Below, in pieces: positions 36,834 through 44,103 of a stretch of DNA of 64,000 nucleotides. The notes beneath the pieces were generated by a model. That model was not told the origin of the DNA. It saw only the letters and a list, made by a program, of their open reading frames with translations, and did no database searches. Where the stretch lies: assembly GCA_947089905.1 (NCBI GenBank), contig CAMUMG010000001.1:186001-250000 (forward strand), given 5' to 3'. Origin of the DNA: an uncultured Lachnospiraceae bacterium (GTDB lineage: Bacteria; Bacillota; Clostridia; Lachnospirales; Lachnospiraceae). A program made the position numbers and the translations under genes. The stretch's first letter is position 1. Each line of letters begins with the position of its first letter.

Positions 36834-36951
36834 AGACGAGTGGAGGAAATGGAAGACTCAGAATTTAAAAAAGGTGGGTAGATATCCACGAACAGCAAAT
36901 TTTTAAGGAATTCCGCTAATAGCATTGTCGGTTCGAATCCGACCTCGTCTA
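36834..36951 (+). tRNA. Interrupted tRNA-Leu(UAA)-like RNA, 36-nt insert at 28/29
   Basis: The acceptor AGACGAG/CTCGTCT is 7 of 7 paired. The D arm has the class II leucine pattern TG-GAG...CTC. A 13-nt variable arm (36914-36926) contains GCT...AGC, the T arm is perfect (GTCGG, TTCGAAT, CCGAC) and position 73 is A. After GA (36861-36862) a 36-nt insert (36863-36898) intervenes, then ATT TTTAAGG AATTC. Without the insert the anticodon stem is a perfect GAATT/AATTC, the loop is TTTAAGG with anticodon TAA, and the body is 82 nt. The insert holds a hairpin (GTGGGT/ATCCAC) and ends exactly with ACAGCAA. ATT occurs at both borders, so the exact junction is ambiguous by up to 3 nt. Confidence 0.75.
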
Positions 36952-36962
36952 TTTTTTATTTA

Positions 36963-37068
36963 GGGGACATAGCTCAATGGATAGAGCATGAGATTAGTAA
37001 AATCTCTTACAGCAATTTTCTTTGGCAAGATTCGCCCTAGGTTGCCGGTTCGAATCCGGCTGTCTCCA
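36963..37068 (+). ncRNA. Interrupted tRNA-like RNA (Arg-type body), 33-nt insert at 28/29
   Basis: The acceptor GGGGACA/TGTCTCC pairs 7 of 7 (one G-U). The D arm (GCTC, AATGGATA, GAGC) is of the type usual in tRNA-Arg, the variable loop is AGGTT, the T arm is perfect (GCCGG, TTCGAAT, CCGGC) and position 73 is A. After TG (36989-36990) a 33-nt insert (36991-37023) with an AGATT/AATCT hairpin and ACAGCAA (37009-37015) precedes GGC AAGATTC GCCCT. Removal gives exactly 73 nt and four of five anticodon-stem pairs. However, the loop AAGATTC lacks the invariant U33, so it is unlikely to decode normally. It ends 29 bp before the DUF2828 start codon. Confidence 0.7.
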
Positions 37069-37097
37069 TCGATTAAAGAAAGGAGAAAAAGTGCTAA

Positions 37098-38645
37098 ATG
37101 AATTTTATGGATAGTTTAAAAAAGACTTTAGGAGATAAATTTAATTCTTCTGTTACAGAGAATGGAGCACTTGGATATCGTACAACAGGAAAGAAACTAT
37201 TAGATTTAAATTTTGCAGTTTCCTCTTTACGAAATCTTCCTGAACAAGAAGTAGTTGTACGTTTTGCAGAAGCTTATTATGAAAATCCACTGCTCGCCAT
37301 TAAATGGCTTTTTTTTGCATCTGATATCAGAGAAGGATTAGGAGAAAGAAGATTATTTCGGATCGGCTTAAAATTTTTAGTTACTCGTTCTCCTAAAACA
37401 GTAAAAAAACTACTTGTTTTGATTCCAGAGTATAACAGATGGGATAATCTGCTTTGTCTGTTAGATACTCCTATTGTAGATGATGTTGTAACATTACTTC
37501 AAGATCAGCTAACAAAAGATATGGAACAAGCACAACAAAATCAGCCGATTTCTCTTTGTGCAAAATGGATGCCTTCTGCAAATGCCTCTTCAGCAGAGAC
37601 AAAACGGCTTGCTAAAATTTTAATTGAAAAATTAAAAATTACAGAACGTCAATATCGAAAAATGCTCTCCAAGTTAAGAGAACATCTTCATTTAGTTGAA
37701 ACATCAATGAGTAAAAAAGAATGGTCGCAGATTGTTTATGAAGCTGTTCCGGCGAGAGCTAACTTAATTTATAATAAGGCATTTTTAAGAAATGATGAAG
37801 AAAGACGACGTAGTTATCTGGAAAGTTTAGAAAAAGGGGAAACTAAAATCAACGCAGGAGTATTATATCCACACGATATTGTACATAAATATCTGATAGG
37901 TACTTATTATCAGTTTCGCGTTGCGCCTTTTGATTCTGGATTAGAAGAATTATGGAAAGCTTTACCTGAACCAGTAAAAGAGGCAAAGAATACGCTTTGT
38001 GTAGCAGATGGTTCTGGAAGTATGATATCTCCTGTAGGAAAAACACAGATTCGCTGTTTGGATATTGCCAATGCTTTAGCAATTTATTTTTCTGAACACT
38101 GCTCGGGACAATTTAAAGACAAATATATTACTTTTTCTATGAGTCCACAGTTTGTTGATTTTAGTAAGGCACAATCTCTGAAAGAAAAAATAGAAATTGC
38201 TCTGCATTATAATGAAGTAGCAAATACCAATATTGAAGCAGTATTTGATTTAATTTTAGAAACTGCAATTTCCAATCATATGTCAGCCGAAGATATGCCG
38301 CAGACGATTTTGATTTTATCCGATATGGAATTTGATACAGCAACCCGTATCAGAGATGTATCACATCATTTTCAAAGTCCTTCCGTAGCATTATTTGAAG
38401 AACTGCAAAAACGTTACCTAGAAGCAGGGTATTCTCTTCCTAGACTTGTCTTTTGGAATCTTTGCAGCCGGACACAGACGATACCTCTTACACAAAATAA
38501 CTGTGGTGTAGCATTAGTCAGCGGATTTTCTGTACAGACTTTAAAAATGGTATGCAGTGGAGAGTTAGATCCTTACCGTTGTCTGTTAGAACAATTAAAT
38601 ACAAAACGATATCAGCCAGTAGAAGAGGCCTTTTTCAACAATTAA
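37098..38645 (+). CDS. DUF2828 family protein, TROVE/Ro60-like with vWA domain
   Basis: A 515-residue protein matching the DUF2828 family as I know it. The N-terminal helical-repeat region (about 1-280) begins VTENGALGYRTTGKKLLDLNFA and includes DIREGLGERRLFRIGLKFL and LIPEYNRWDNLLCLLDT. The C-terminal part (about 295-505) is a von Willebrand A fold with MIDAS motif VADGSGSM (DxSxS intact) and YITFSMSPQFVDFS. This layout resembles Ro60/TROVE proteins, which bind Y RNAs and misfolded RNAs; RNA binding is inferred. ATG 37098 has AAAGGAG 13 nt upstream, rather far. It directly follows the array of tRNA-like RNAs and is probably co-transcribed with it. Confidence 0.85.
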   Translation: MNFMDSLKKTLGDKFNSSVTENGALGYRTTGKKLLDLNFAVSSLRNLPEQEVVVRFAEAYYENPLLAIKWLFFASDIREGLGERRLFRIGLKFLVTRSPKTVKKLLVLIPEYNRWDNLLCLLDTPIVDDVVTLLQDQLTKDMEQAQQNQPISLCAKWMPSANASSAETKRLAKILIEKLKITERQYRKMLSKLREHLHLVETSMSKKEWSQIVYEAVPARANLIYNKAFLRNDEERRRSYLESLEKGETKINAGVLYPHDIVHKYLIGTYYQFRVAPFDSGLEELWKALPEPVKEAKNTLCVADGSGSMISPVGKTQIRCLDIANALAIYFSEHCSGQFKDKYITFSMSPQFVDFSKAQSLKEKIEIALHYNEVANTNIEAVFDLILETAISNHMSAEDMPQTILILSDMEFDTATRIRDVSHHFQSPSVALFEELQKRYLEAGYSLPRLVFWNLCSRTQTIPLTQNNCGVALVSGFSVQTLKMVCSGELDPYRCLLEQLNTKRYQPVEEAFFNN

Positions 38646-38666
38646 CAGCGAAAGTGGTATCACCTA

Positions 38667-38724
38667 CTGCCATTTTCAATCCACATAATTGTCTTGCTAT
38701 TAACTGCCGCGAGTGGATTGAAAC
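38667..38724 (+). repeat. 58-nt sequence duplicated at 59613-59671, ending GTGGATTGAAAC
   Basis: From CTGCCAT to GTGGATTGAAAC this segment matches 59613-59671 with few changes. The last 24 bases (TTAACTGCCGCGAGTGGATTGAAAC region) are identical. TTTCAATCCAC (38674-38684) and GTGGATTGAAA (38713-38723) form an 11-bp inverted repeat. The end resembles the 3' end of type I CRISPR repeats, but only one copy is present here. Weaker similarity continues about 25 nt upstream. Confidence 0.7.
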
Positions 38725-38757
38725 AAACCAACCAATATGGATAAATAAAAATCAGTC

Positions 38758-38804
38758 AAAACAGGCAGGTCATAGAAATATAAAAAACTATGATCAGCCT
38801 GTTT
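38758..38804 (+). terminator. Terminator-like hairpin after the DUF2828 gene
   Basis: AAACAGGC pairs with GCCTGTTT and TCATAG with CTATGA on an extended stem. No clean T-run follows on the plus strand, so efficiency is uncertain, but it separates the DUF2828 unit from deoD. Confidence 0.6.
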
Positions 38805-38834
38805 CACTATAATAAATGAAAGGAGGCAGACATT

Positions 38835-39542
38835 ATGTCAAAGATTCCAACCCCTCATAATATGGCAGATAAGGGAGAAATCGCAAAGACTGTCTTGATG
38901 CCGGGTGATCCTCTGCGTGCAAAATTTATTGCAGATCACTATTTAAGTGATGTAGTCTGCTTTAATACAGTGCGAAATATGTTTGGATTTACAGGTACAT
39001 ATGAAGGAAAACGAATTTCTGTCATGGGAAGTGGAATGGGGATTCCATCTATTGGAATTTATAGCTATGAACTATTTCACTTTTACGATGTTGATTCTAT
39101 TATACGAATTGGTTCAGCCGGTGGACTTTCCAATGAAGTCAAACTAAGAGATTTGGTTATTGCAATGGGAACTTGTACGAATTCTGCCTATCTAAAACAA
39201 TTTAAACTTTCAGGAACATTTGCTCCAATCGCTGATTATGAGCTTTTAAGTAAAGCTGTTACAGTGGCAAAACAAAAGAATATTCCTGTAAAAGTAGGAA
39301 ATGTTCTGTCTTCGGATATCTTTTATATGCAGGATCATAAAGACTATGACTCATGGAGGGATATGGGAATTTTATGTGTAGAAATGGAATCTGCAGGACT
39401 TTATAGCAATGCTGCTGCTGCCGGGAAAAAAGCAGTATGTCTACTTACAATCTCGGATCATTTATATACTGGAGAAGCATTGTCCGCACAACAAAGACAG
39501 ACTTCATTCCAAGAGATGATGGAAGTCGCTTTATGCTTATAA
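38835..39542 (+). CDS. deoD: Purine-nucleoside phosphorylase DeoD
   Basis: A 235-residue hexameric-type purine nucleoside phosphorylase that cleaves purine (deoxy)nucleosides with phosphate. Signatures: PTPHNMADKGEIAKTVLMPGDPLRAKFIAD, GSGMGIPSIGIYSYEL, RIGSAGGL and the nucleoside-binding ILCVEMESAGLY. AAAGGAGG precedes ATG 38835. It is followed after 26 bp by cytidine deaminase, forming a nucleoside salvage pair. Confidence 0.97.
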   Translation: MSKIPTPHNMADKGEIAKTVLMPGDPLRAKFIADHYLSDVVCFNTVRNMFGFTGTYEGKRISVMGSGMGIPSIGIYSYELFHFYDVDSIIRIGSAGGLSNEVKLRDLVIAMGTCTNSAYLKQFKLSGTFAPIADYELLSKAVTVAKQKNIPVKVGNVLSSDIFYMQDHKDYDSWRDMGILCVEMESAGLYSNAAAAGKKAVCLLTISDHLYTGEALSAQQRQTSFQEMMEVALCL

Positions 39543-39568
39543 AAGGATTAGAAAGGAAAGGGATAAAA

Positions 39569-40078
39569 ATGAGTGAAGAAGAGAAAAAAACACTTACTAT
39601 TCGAAAAAAGGAAATGTTAGCTCCTACTACCGGAAAAAAGCTTCCTAGCAAAGAAGTAATTAGTGATTTGACTTGCCGTAAACTCATTCAAGAAGCGACA
39701 AAAGCAATGCAACACGCATATACACCATATTCTTCTTTTCAAGTTGGTGCTTGTCTTTTAACAAAGAGTAAAAAGATGTATACTGGATGTAATGTTGAAA
39801 ATGTTGCTTTTTCGCCATCTAATTGTGCCGAACGTACTGCGTTTTTTAAAGCAGTTAGTGAAGGGGAAAGAGAATTTACAGCTATTGCAGTTGTTGGAGG
39901 TAAAAAAGGAATTATCAGAGATTACTGTCCTCCATGTGGTGTATGTAGACAAGTGATGTTAGAGTTCTGTGATCCAGATGCTTTTTTTATTATTTTAGCT
40001 AAATCGGAAGCAGATTATTGGATTTATCCACTCTCGGATTTGCTTCCTGTTGGCTTTGCACCATCACAGGACTTATAG
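39569..40078 (+). CDS. cdd: Cytidine deaminase with N-terminal extension
   Basis: A 169-residue zinc-dependent cytidine/deoxycytidine deaminase. The C-terminal 130 residues are standard: YTPYSSFQVGACLL, GCNVENVAFSPSNCAERTAF (catalytic Glu and Zn Cys) and DYCPPCGVCRQVM (two Zn Cys). About 37 extra residues (MSEEEKKTLTIRKKEMLAPTTGKKLPSKEV) precede the usual start. ATG 39569 has GAAAGGAAAGGG upstream, so the extension is likely translated. It lies 26 bp after deoD. Confidence 0.94.
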   Translation: MSEEEKKTLTIRKKEMLAPTTGKKLPSKEVISDLTCRKLIQEATKAMQHAYTPYSSFQVGACLLTKSKKMYTGCNVENVAFSPSNCAERTAFFKAVSEGEREFTAIAVVGGKKGIIRDYCPPCGVCRQVMLEFCDPDAFFIILAKSEADYWIYPLSDLLPVGFAPSQDL

Positions 40079-40125
40079 ACAAGCTAAAAAGAAAATAAAA
40101 TTCAGGGTTATGTATTCACTTTTTT

Positions 40126-40170
40126 CGGGAAAGCTGTTATAATGTAGCCGTCAACAGCTTCCCGTTTTTT
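40126..40170 (+). terminator. Rho-independent terminator after deoD-cdd
   Basis: CGGGAAAGCTGTT pairs with AACAGCTTCCCG (one bulged A), followed by TTTTTT. Confidence 0.92.
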
Positions 40171-40218
40171 CTGTTTAGAAAGCTGGACAAAAGAACAATA
40201 AAAGGTATGGTAAATTGG

Positions 40219-41580
40219 ATGAATATTTTTTTTGTTTCGTTAGGCTGCGATAAAAATTTAGTAGATTCAGAAGTAATGCTTGGCTATTTGAGAGATCACA
40301 ACTATACTTTTACGAATGAAGAAAAGGAAGCAGATATTATTGTGATCAATACTTGTTGTTTTATTCATGACGCCAAACAAGAAAGTATTAATACAATTTT
40401 AGAGATGGCAGAGTATAAAAAAAATGGACGATTAAAAGCCCTAATTGTAACAGGCTGTCTAGCACAACGCTATCGAAAAGAAATTAAACAAGAAATTCCA
40501 GAGGTAGATGCCCTAATTGGTACAACAAGTTATGATCATATTGCAGAAGTAATTGATTTGGTACTTACAAAAGGGTATCAAGAAAAATTTGAAGATATCA
40601 ATTATCTTGCAAAAGCTACAACTAAACGTATCCATACAACAGGTGGACATTTTTCCTATCTAAAAATTGCAGAAGGCTGTAATAAACATTGTACGTATTG
40701 TGTTATTCCTAGTATTCGTGGAGATTATCGCAGTATTCCAATAGAAAAGTTACTAGAAGAAGCTAAATTTTTAGTACAAAATGGTGCCAAAGAACTAAAT
40801 TTAGTTGCACAGGAAACTACTTTATATGGGATAGATCTTTACAACAGAAAACTACTTCCAGAATTATTAGAGAAACTCTGTCAGATAGATGGACTTTTAT
40901 GGATTCGTGTTCTTTACTGTTATCCAGAAGAAATTACATCAGAACTTATTGATGTTATGAAACAGGAACAAAAGATCTGTAAGTATTTAGACTTACCAAT
41001 TCAGCATGCTTCCGATACTATCTTAGAGCGTATGGGACGCAAAACGAATCGTACACAATTAACAAATCTCATTTATACCCTTCGACAGGAAATTCCTGAT
41101 ATTATATTAAGAACTACTTTAATCACAGGATTTCCGGGAGAAACTCAGCAAGATCATGAAATCTTAAAAGAATTCATTCAACAGATGCAGTTTGATCGAT
41201 TGGGAGTATTTCCTTATTCTAAAGAAGAAAACACACCTGCTGCAAAGTTTCCAAATCAAGTTTTAGCAGGAATAAAAAAGAAAAGGCAAAAGGAATTGAT
41301 GTCCATTCAGCAAAAAATTGCCTTTCAAAAAACAAAAGAAAGAATAGGAAAGCGTTTCTTTGTTTTTGTTGAAGGAAAACTTCCAGAGGAAGGCATTTAT
41401 ATTGGTAGAACTTATATGGATGCCCCAAATGTAGATGGATTTTTATTTTTTGAGTCAGAACAAGAACTGATGTCCGGTGAATTTGTCTGGGTTGATGTTA
41501 CTGGTGCAAAGGGTTATGATTTGATTGGCAAGGCAAACTTTAACATAAAACAGGGGGCTAATTATGAATCTTCCAAATAA
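40219..41580 (+). CDS. rimO: Ribosomal protein S12 methylthiotransferase RimO
   Basis: A radical-SAM methylthiotransferase of about 453 residues that thiomethylates an aspartate of ribosomal protein S12. The N-terminal MTTase domain has FVSLGCDKNLVDSEVMLG, INTCCFI and VTGCLAQRY; the radical-SAM cluster is EGCNKHCTYCVIPSIRG, and a TRAM domain ends the protein. SLGCDKN is diagnostic of RimO over MiaB. ATG 40219 matches the family start; ATG 40207 is 4 codons longer but its SD is too close. Its end overlaps pgsA by 17 bp. Confidence 0.94.
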   Translation: MNIFFVSLGCDKNLVDSEVMLGYLRDHNYTFTNEEKEADIIVINTCCFIHDAKQESINTILEMAEYKKNGRLKALIVTGCLAQRYRKEIKQEIPEVDALIGTTSYDHIAEVIDLVLTKGYQEKFEDINYLAKATTKRIHTTGGHFSYLKIAEGCNKHCTYCVIPSIRGDYRSIPIEKLLEEAKFLVQNGAKELNLVAQETTLYGIDLYNRKLLPELLEKLCQIDGLLWIRVLYCYPEEITSELIDVMKQEQKICKYLDLPIQHASDTILERMGRKTNRTQLTNLIYTLRQEIPDIILRTTLITGFPGETQQDHEILKEFIQQMQFDRLGVFPYSKEENTPAAKFPNQVLAGIKKKRQKELMSIQQKIAFQKTKERIGKRFFVFVEGKLPEEGIYIGRTYMDAPNVDGFLFFESEQELMSGEFVWVDVTGAKGYDLIGKANFNIKQGANYESSK

Positions 41581-42106
41581 AATAACAACATTTCGAGTAA
41601 TTTTAATTCCCATTTTTTTAATTTTGATGTTAGTGCCTTCTATTCCAAATGGAAACATATGGGCATTATTTGTCTTTATCCTTGCCAGTGTATCAGATTT
41701 TTTAGATGGTTATCTTGCTAGAAAATATCACCTTGTTACGAACTTTGGAAAGTTTATGGATCCTCTTGCAGATAAACTATTAGTGTGTTCTGCACTAATC
41801 TGTTTTGTTGAGTTTCATTTAGTACCAGCATGGATTGTAATTATTATTATTTCCAGAGAGTTTATTATCAGTGGATATCGTTTAGTAGCAGCAGATAACC
41901 ATGTTGTAATTGCTGCCAGCTACTGGGGGAAATTTAAAACTGCTTTTCAGATGGTAATGTGTTGTTTATTTATTGCAAATCTTGATTATACATTTTTTAA
42001 TATTTTAGAACAGATATTTTTATATGTTTCTTTGATACTTACTGTTATTTCTATGATAGATTATCTAATTAAAAATAAAAATATATTAACAGATGGCATG
42101 AAATAG
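41564..42106 (+). CDS. pgsA: CDP-diacylglycerol--glycerol-3-phosphate 3-phosphatidyltransferase PgsA
   Basis: A 180-residue integral membrane enzyme making phosphatidylglycerol phosphate. The CDP-alcohol phosphotransferase motif is complete: SDFLDGYLARKYHLVTNFGKFMDPLADK (DGxxAR-x8-GxxxDxxxD). NLPNKITTFRVILIPIFLI is a typical start. CAGGGGG precedes ATG 41564, inside the end of rimO. cinA follows after 15 bp; rimO-pgsA-cinA is a common order. Confidence 0.95.
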   Translation: MNLPNKITTFRVILIPIFLILMLVPSIPNGNIWALFVFILASVSDFLDGYLARKYHLVTNFGKFMDPLADKLLVCSALICFVEFHLVPAWIVIIIISREFIISGYRLVAADNHVVIAASYWGKFKTAFQMVMCCLFIANLDYTFFNILEQIFLYVSLILTVISMIDYLIKNKNILTDGMK

Positions 42107-42121
42107 GGAAAAGAGGCAATT

Positions 42122-43357
42122 ATGATAGCAGAGTTAATTAGTGTAGGAACGGAATTATTGATGGGCAATATCGTAAATACAAACGCAGCTTATCTATCCA
42201 GAAAATGTGCATCTCTTGGAATACAAGTATATTATCAGGTAACTGTTGGGGATAATGCAAAACGATTAGCACAAAGTATTACGACTGCATTATCACGCAG
42301 TGATCTTGTCATTTTAACAGGAGGTCTTGGACCTACAAAAGATGATTTAACAAAAGAAACGACAGCCGATGTTCTAAAGAAAAAGTTAATCTGTGATCCT
42401 CATACAAAAGAACGACTTTTTGCCTATTTTGAAAAAAGAGAAGAAAAAGTAATAGCAGAAAATAATTGGAAGCAGGCAGATATTATCGAAGGGTGCAGGG
42501 TATTTGATAATGACAATGGAACTGCTCCTGGATTATATGTTGAGTGGGAACAAAAAAAAGTTCTTTTACTTCCTGGACCGCCAAATGAGTTAATTCCTAT
42601 GGTAGAAACAAAAATTTGTCCTTTTTTAGCTTCTCTTACGAATCAACAGCTATATTCTAAAATGATCAAAGTGTGTGGAATTGGAGAAAGTAAAGCAGAA
42701 ATGATGATCCGAGATCTTATTGATCATCAAACGAATCCAACTATTGCACCATATGCAAAAACAGGAGAAGTCCATTTTCGAATTACTGCTATGGCAAAAA
42801 CGAGAGAAGAAGGAGAAAATCTAATTCAACCAATCGAAAAAGAACTATATCAAAGATTTGGAGAAAATATCTTTACAGATAGAGAAGAAGTACAATTAGA
42901 GGATTGTGTTATAAACCTATTAAAAGAAAAAGCATATACCCTAACAACGGCTGAATCTTGTACAGGTGGATTATTGGCAGGACGTCTTTTAAATGTCGAT
43001 GGAGCTTCAACTGTTTTTAGAGAGGGACATATTACGTATGCAGAAGAAGCAAAAAGAAATTATCTTAATGTATCTCAAGACACGTTATCTAAGTATAGTG
43101 CCGTAAGTGCTAAAACGGCTGAAGAAATGGCAGTAGGGGCAGCTAGGTTAGCAAAAGCAGATGTTTCAATATCCGTTACAGGGCTTGCAGGACCAAAAGG
43201 CGATGGAATCAATCCAGTTGGAACAGTATTTATTGGATGTTGTATTCATGAAAAAATAACCGTAAAAAAATATATATTTGAAGGAAACCGTGCAAAAGTG
43301 AGAGAATCTGCGGTTCAAAATGCTTTAGATCTTTTGCGGCGATGTATTTGTTCATAA
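42122..43357 (+). CDS. cinA: CinA family protein (competence/damage-inducible; NMN deamidase)
   Basis: A 411-residue protein with an N-terminal molybdopterin-binding-like (COG1058) domain, beginning AELISVGTELLMGNIVNTNAAYLS with LTGGLGPTKDDLT, and a C-terminal PncC domain with TAESCTGGLLAGRL and VSVTGLAGPKGDG. Full-length CinA proteins have NMN deamidase and ADP-ribose pyrophosphatase activities. In other species the next gene is often recA; here a lipoprotein gene follows. Confidence 0.93.
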   Translation: MIAELISVGTELLMGNIVNTNAAYLSRKCASLGIQVYYQVTVGDNAKRLAQSITTALSRSDLVILTGGLGPTKDDLTKETTADVLKKKLICDPHTKERLFAYFEKREEKVIAENNWKQADIIEGCRVFDNDNGTAPGLYVEWEQKKVLLLPGPPNELIPMVETKICPFLASLTNQQLYSKMIKVCGIGESKAEMMIRDLIDHQTNPTIAPYAKTGEVHFRITAMAKTREEGENLIQPIEKELYQRFGENIFTDREEVQLEDCVINLLKEKAYTLTTAESCTGGLLAGRLLNVDGASTVFREGHITYAEEAKRNYLNVSQDTLSKYSAVSAKTAEEMAVGAARLAKADVSISVTGLAGPKGDGINPVGTVFIGCCIHEKITVKKYIFEGNRAKVRESAVQNALDLLRRCICS

Positions 43358-43382
43358 AATTTTTTCATTTCTAACATAGAAA

Positions 43383-43404
43383 TGACATAGTTGTCAGATA
43401 TAAT
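43383..43404 (+). promoter_or_regulatory. Candidate promoter with abutting palindrome
   Basis: TATAAT at 43399-43404 is directly preceded by TGACATAGTTGTCA (43383-43396), a 5-bp inverted repeat with a 4-nt centre. It is positioned like an operator over the spacer of a promoter for the lipoprotein gene. The -35 (ATAGAA) is weak. Confidence 0.4.
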
Positions 43405-43455
43405 CCGCTAAAGAAAGATTATAAGATCCATATGTTTAGGAAAGGAGTGCATAGT

Positions 43456-44004
43456 ATGAGAAGAAACAAAACAGTGCAGTTGTTTGCTATACTTATACTG
43501 TGTACCATCACCATTTTGATTGGATGTTATCAAAAGCAGGAATTAAATAAAGATTCTAAGATTACTGCTACTGTTACACCTACATCTCCTCCAGTTCCTT
43601 CTTTAGTAGAAGAGATTGGAATTTCAGTAACAGAATTATCTATTTACTCTCTTGCTTTAAACCATAAAGATATTGAGTCAGTGACTGCCTTAGTTTCCTC
43701 AAAAGAAATTACACCAGAAGTCATTGTAGATAAAGTAGTAGAATCAATGGAGGATGCTTCATTTCAAATAAAGATTTATTCGGTAGAAACACAACAAGAT
43801 ACTATCATTGTAAATTTTTTTAAAAGTTCCCCTCCAGTCTCTGGAGTTACAAAAGAAACTGAAACAGCAATTTTAGATGCAGTTGCTCAAAGTCTGCTTG
43901 ACAATCTTGCGGATTATCACAAAGTGATTTATCGTGTGGAAGGAGAGGCATATACTTCGGATAATTTAACTTTTACTGAAAATTATGTCTATATTGAGAA
44001 ATAA
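43456..44004 (+). CDS. Predicted lipoprotein, possibly GerMN-domain
   Basis: A 182-residue protein with a lipoprotein signal peptide (MRRNKTVQLF...ITILIGC, lipidated Cys24). The remaining 158 residues have a Thr/Pro-rich linker and then about 120 residues that alternate strands and helices much like GerMN domains (ISVTELSIYSLA...YHKVIYRVEGEAYTSDN). The GerMN suggestion is by pattern only. ATG 43456 has AAAGGAGTG upstream. It is followed by a terminator, so it is a single-gene unit. Confidence 0.75.
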   Translation: MRRNKTVQLFAILILCTITILIGCYQKQELNKDSKITATVTPTSPPVPSLVEEIGISVTELSIYSLALNHKDIESVTALVSSKEITPEVIVDKVVESMEDASFQIKIYSVETQQDTIIVNFFKSSPPVSGVTKETETAILDAVAQSLLDNLADYHKVIYRVEGEAYTSDNLTFTENYVYIEK

Positions 44005-44018
44005 AGAAAACCTTTCTA

Positions 44019-44068
44019 GGATATCCTATTATAGCAAAAGCAGCATACATAGGACATCCTTTTTGTTA
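44019..44068 (+). terminator. Rho-independent terminator after the lipoprotein gene
   Basis: AGGATATCCTAT pairs with ATAGGACATCCT (one mismatch), followed by TTTTTG. Confidence 0.85.
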
Positions 44069-44103
44069 TTTTATTACATATTAAGAAAGGATTTTATAAC
44101 TGT

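Noticed and set aside
36555..37068. Group I or group II introns inside the tRNA-like genes
   Set aside because: The inserts are only 33-43 nt, with no P3-P7 core, no guanosine site and no domain V. They are far below the size of any self-splicing intron.
38667..38724. CRISPR array suggested by GTGGATTGAAAC
   Set aside because: There is only one copy at each of two distant loci, with no spacers and no cas genes in the window.
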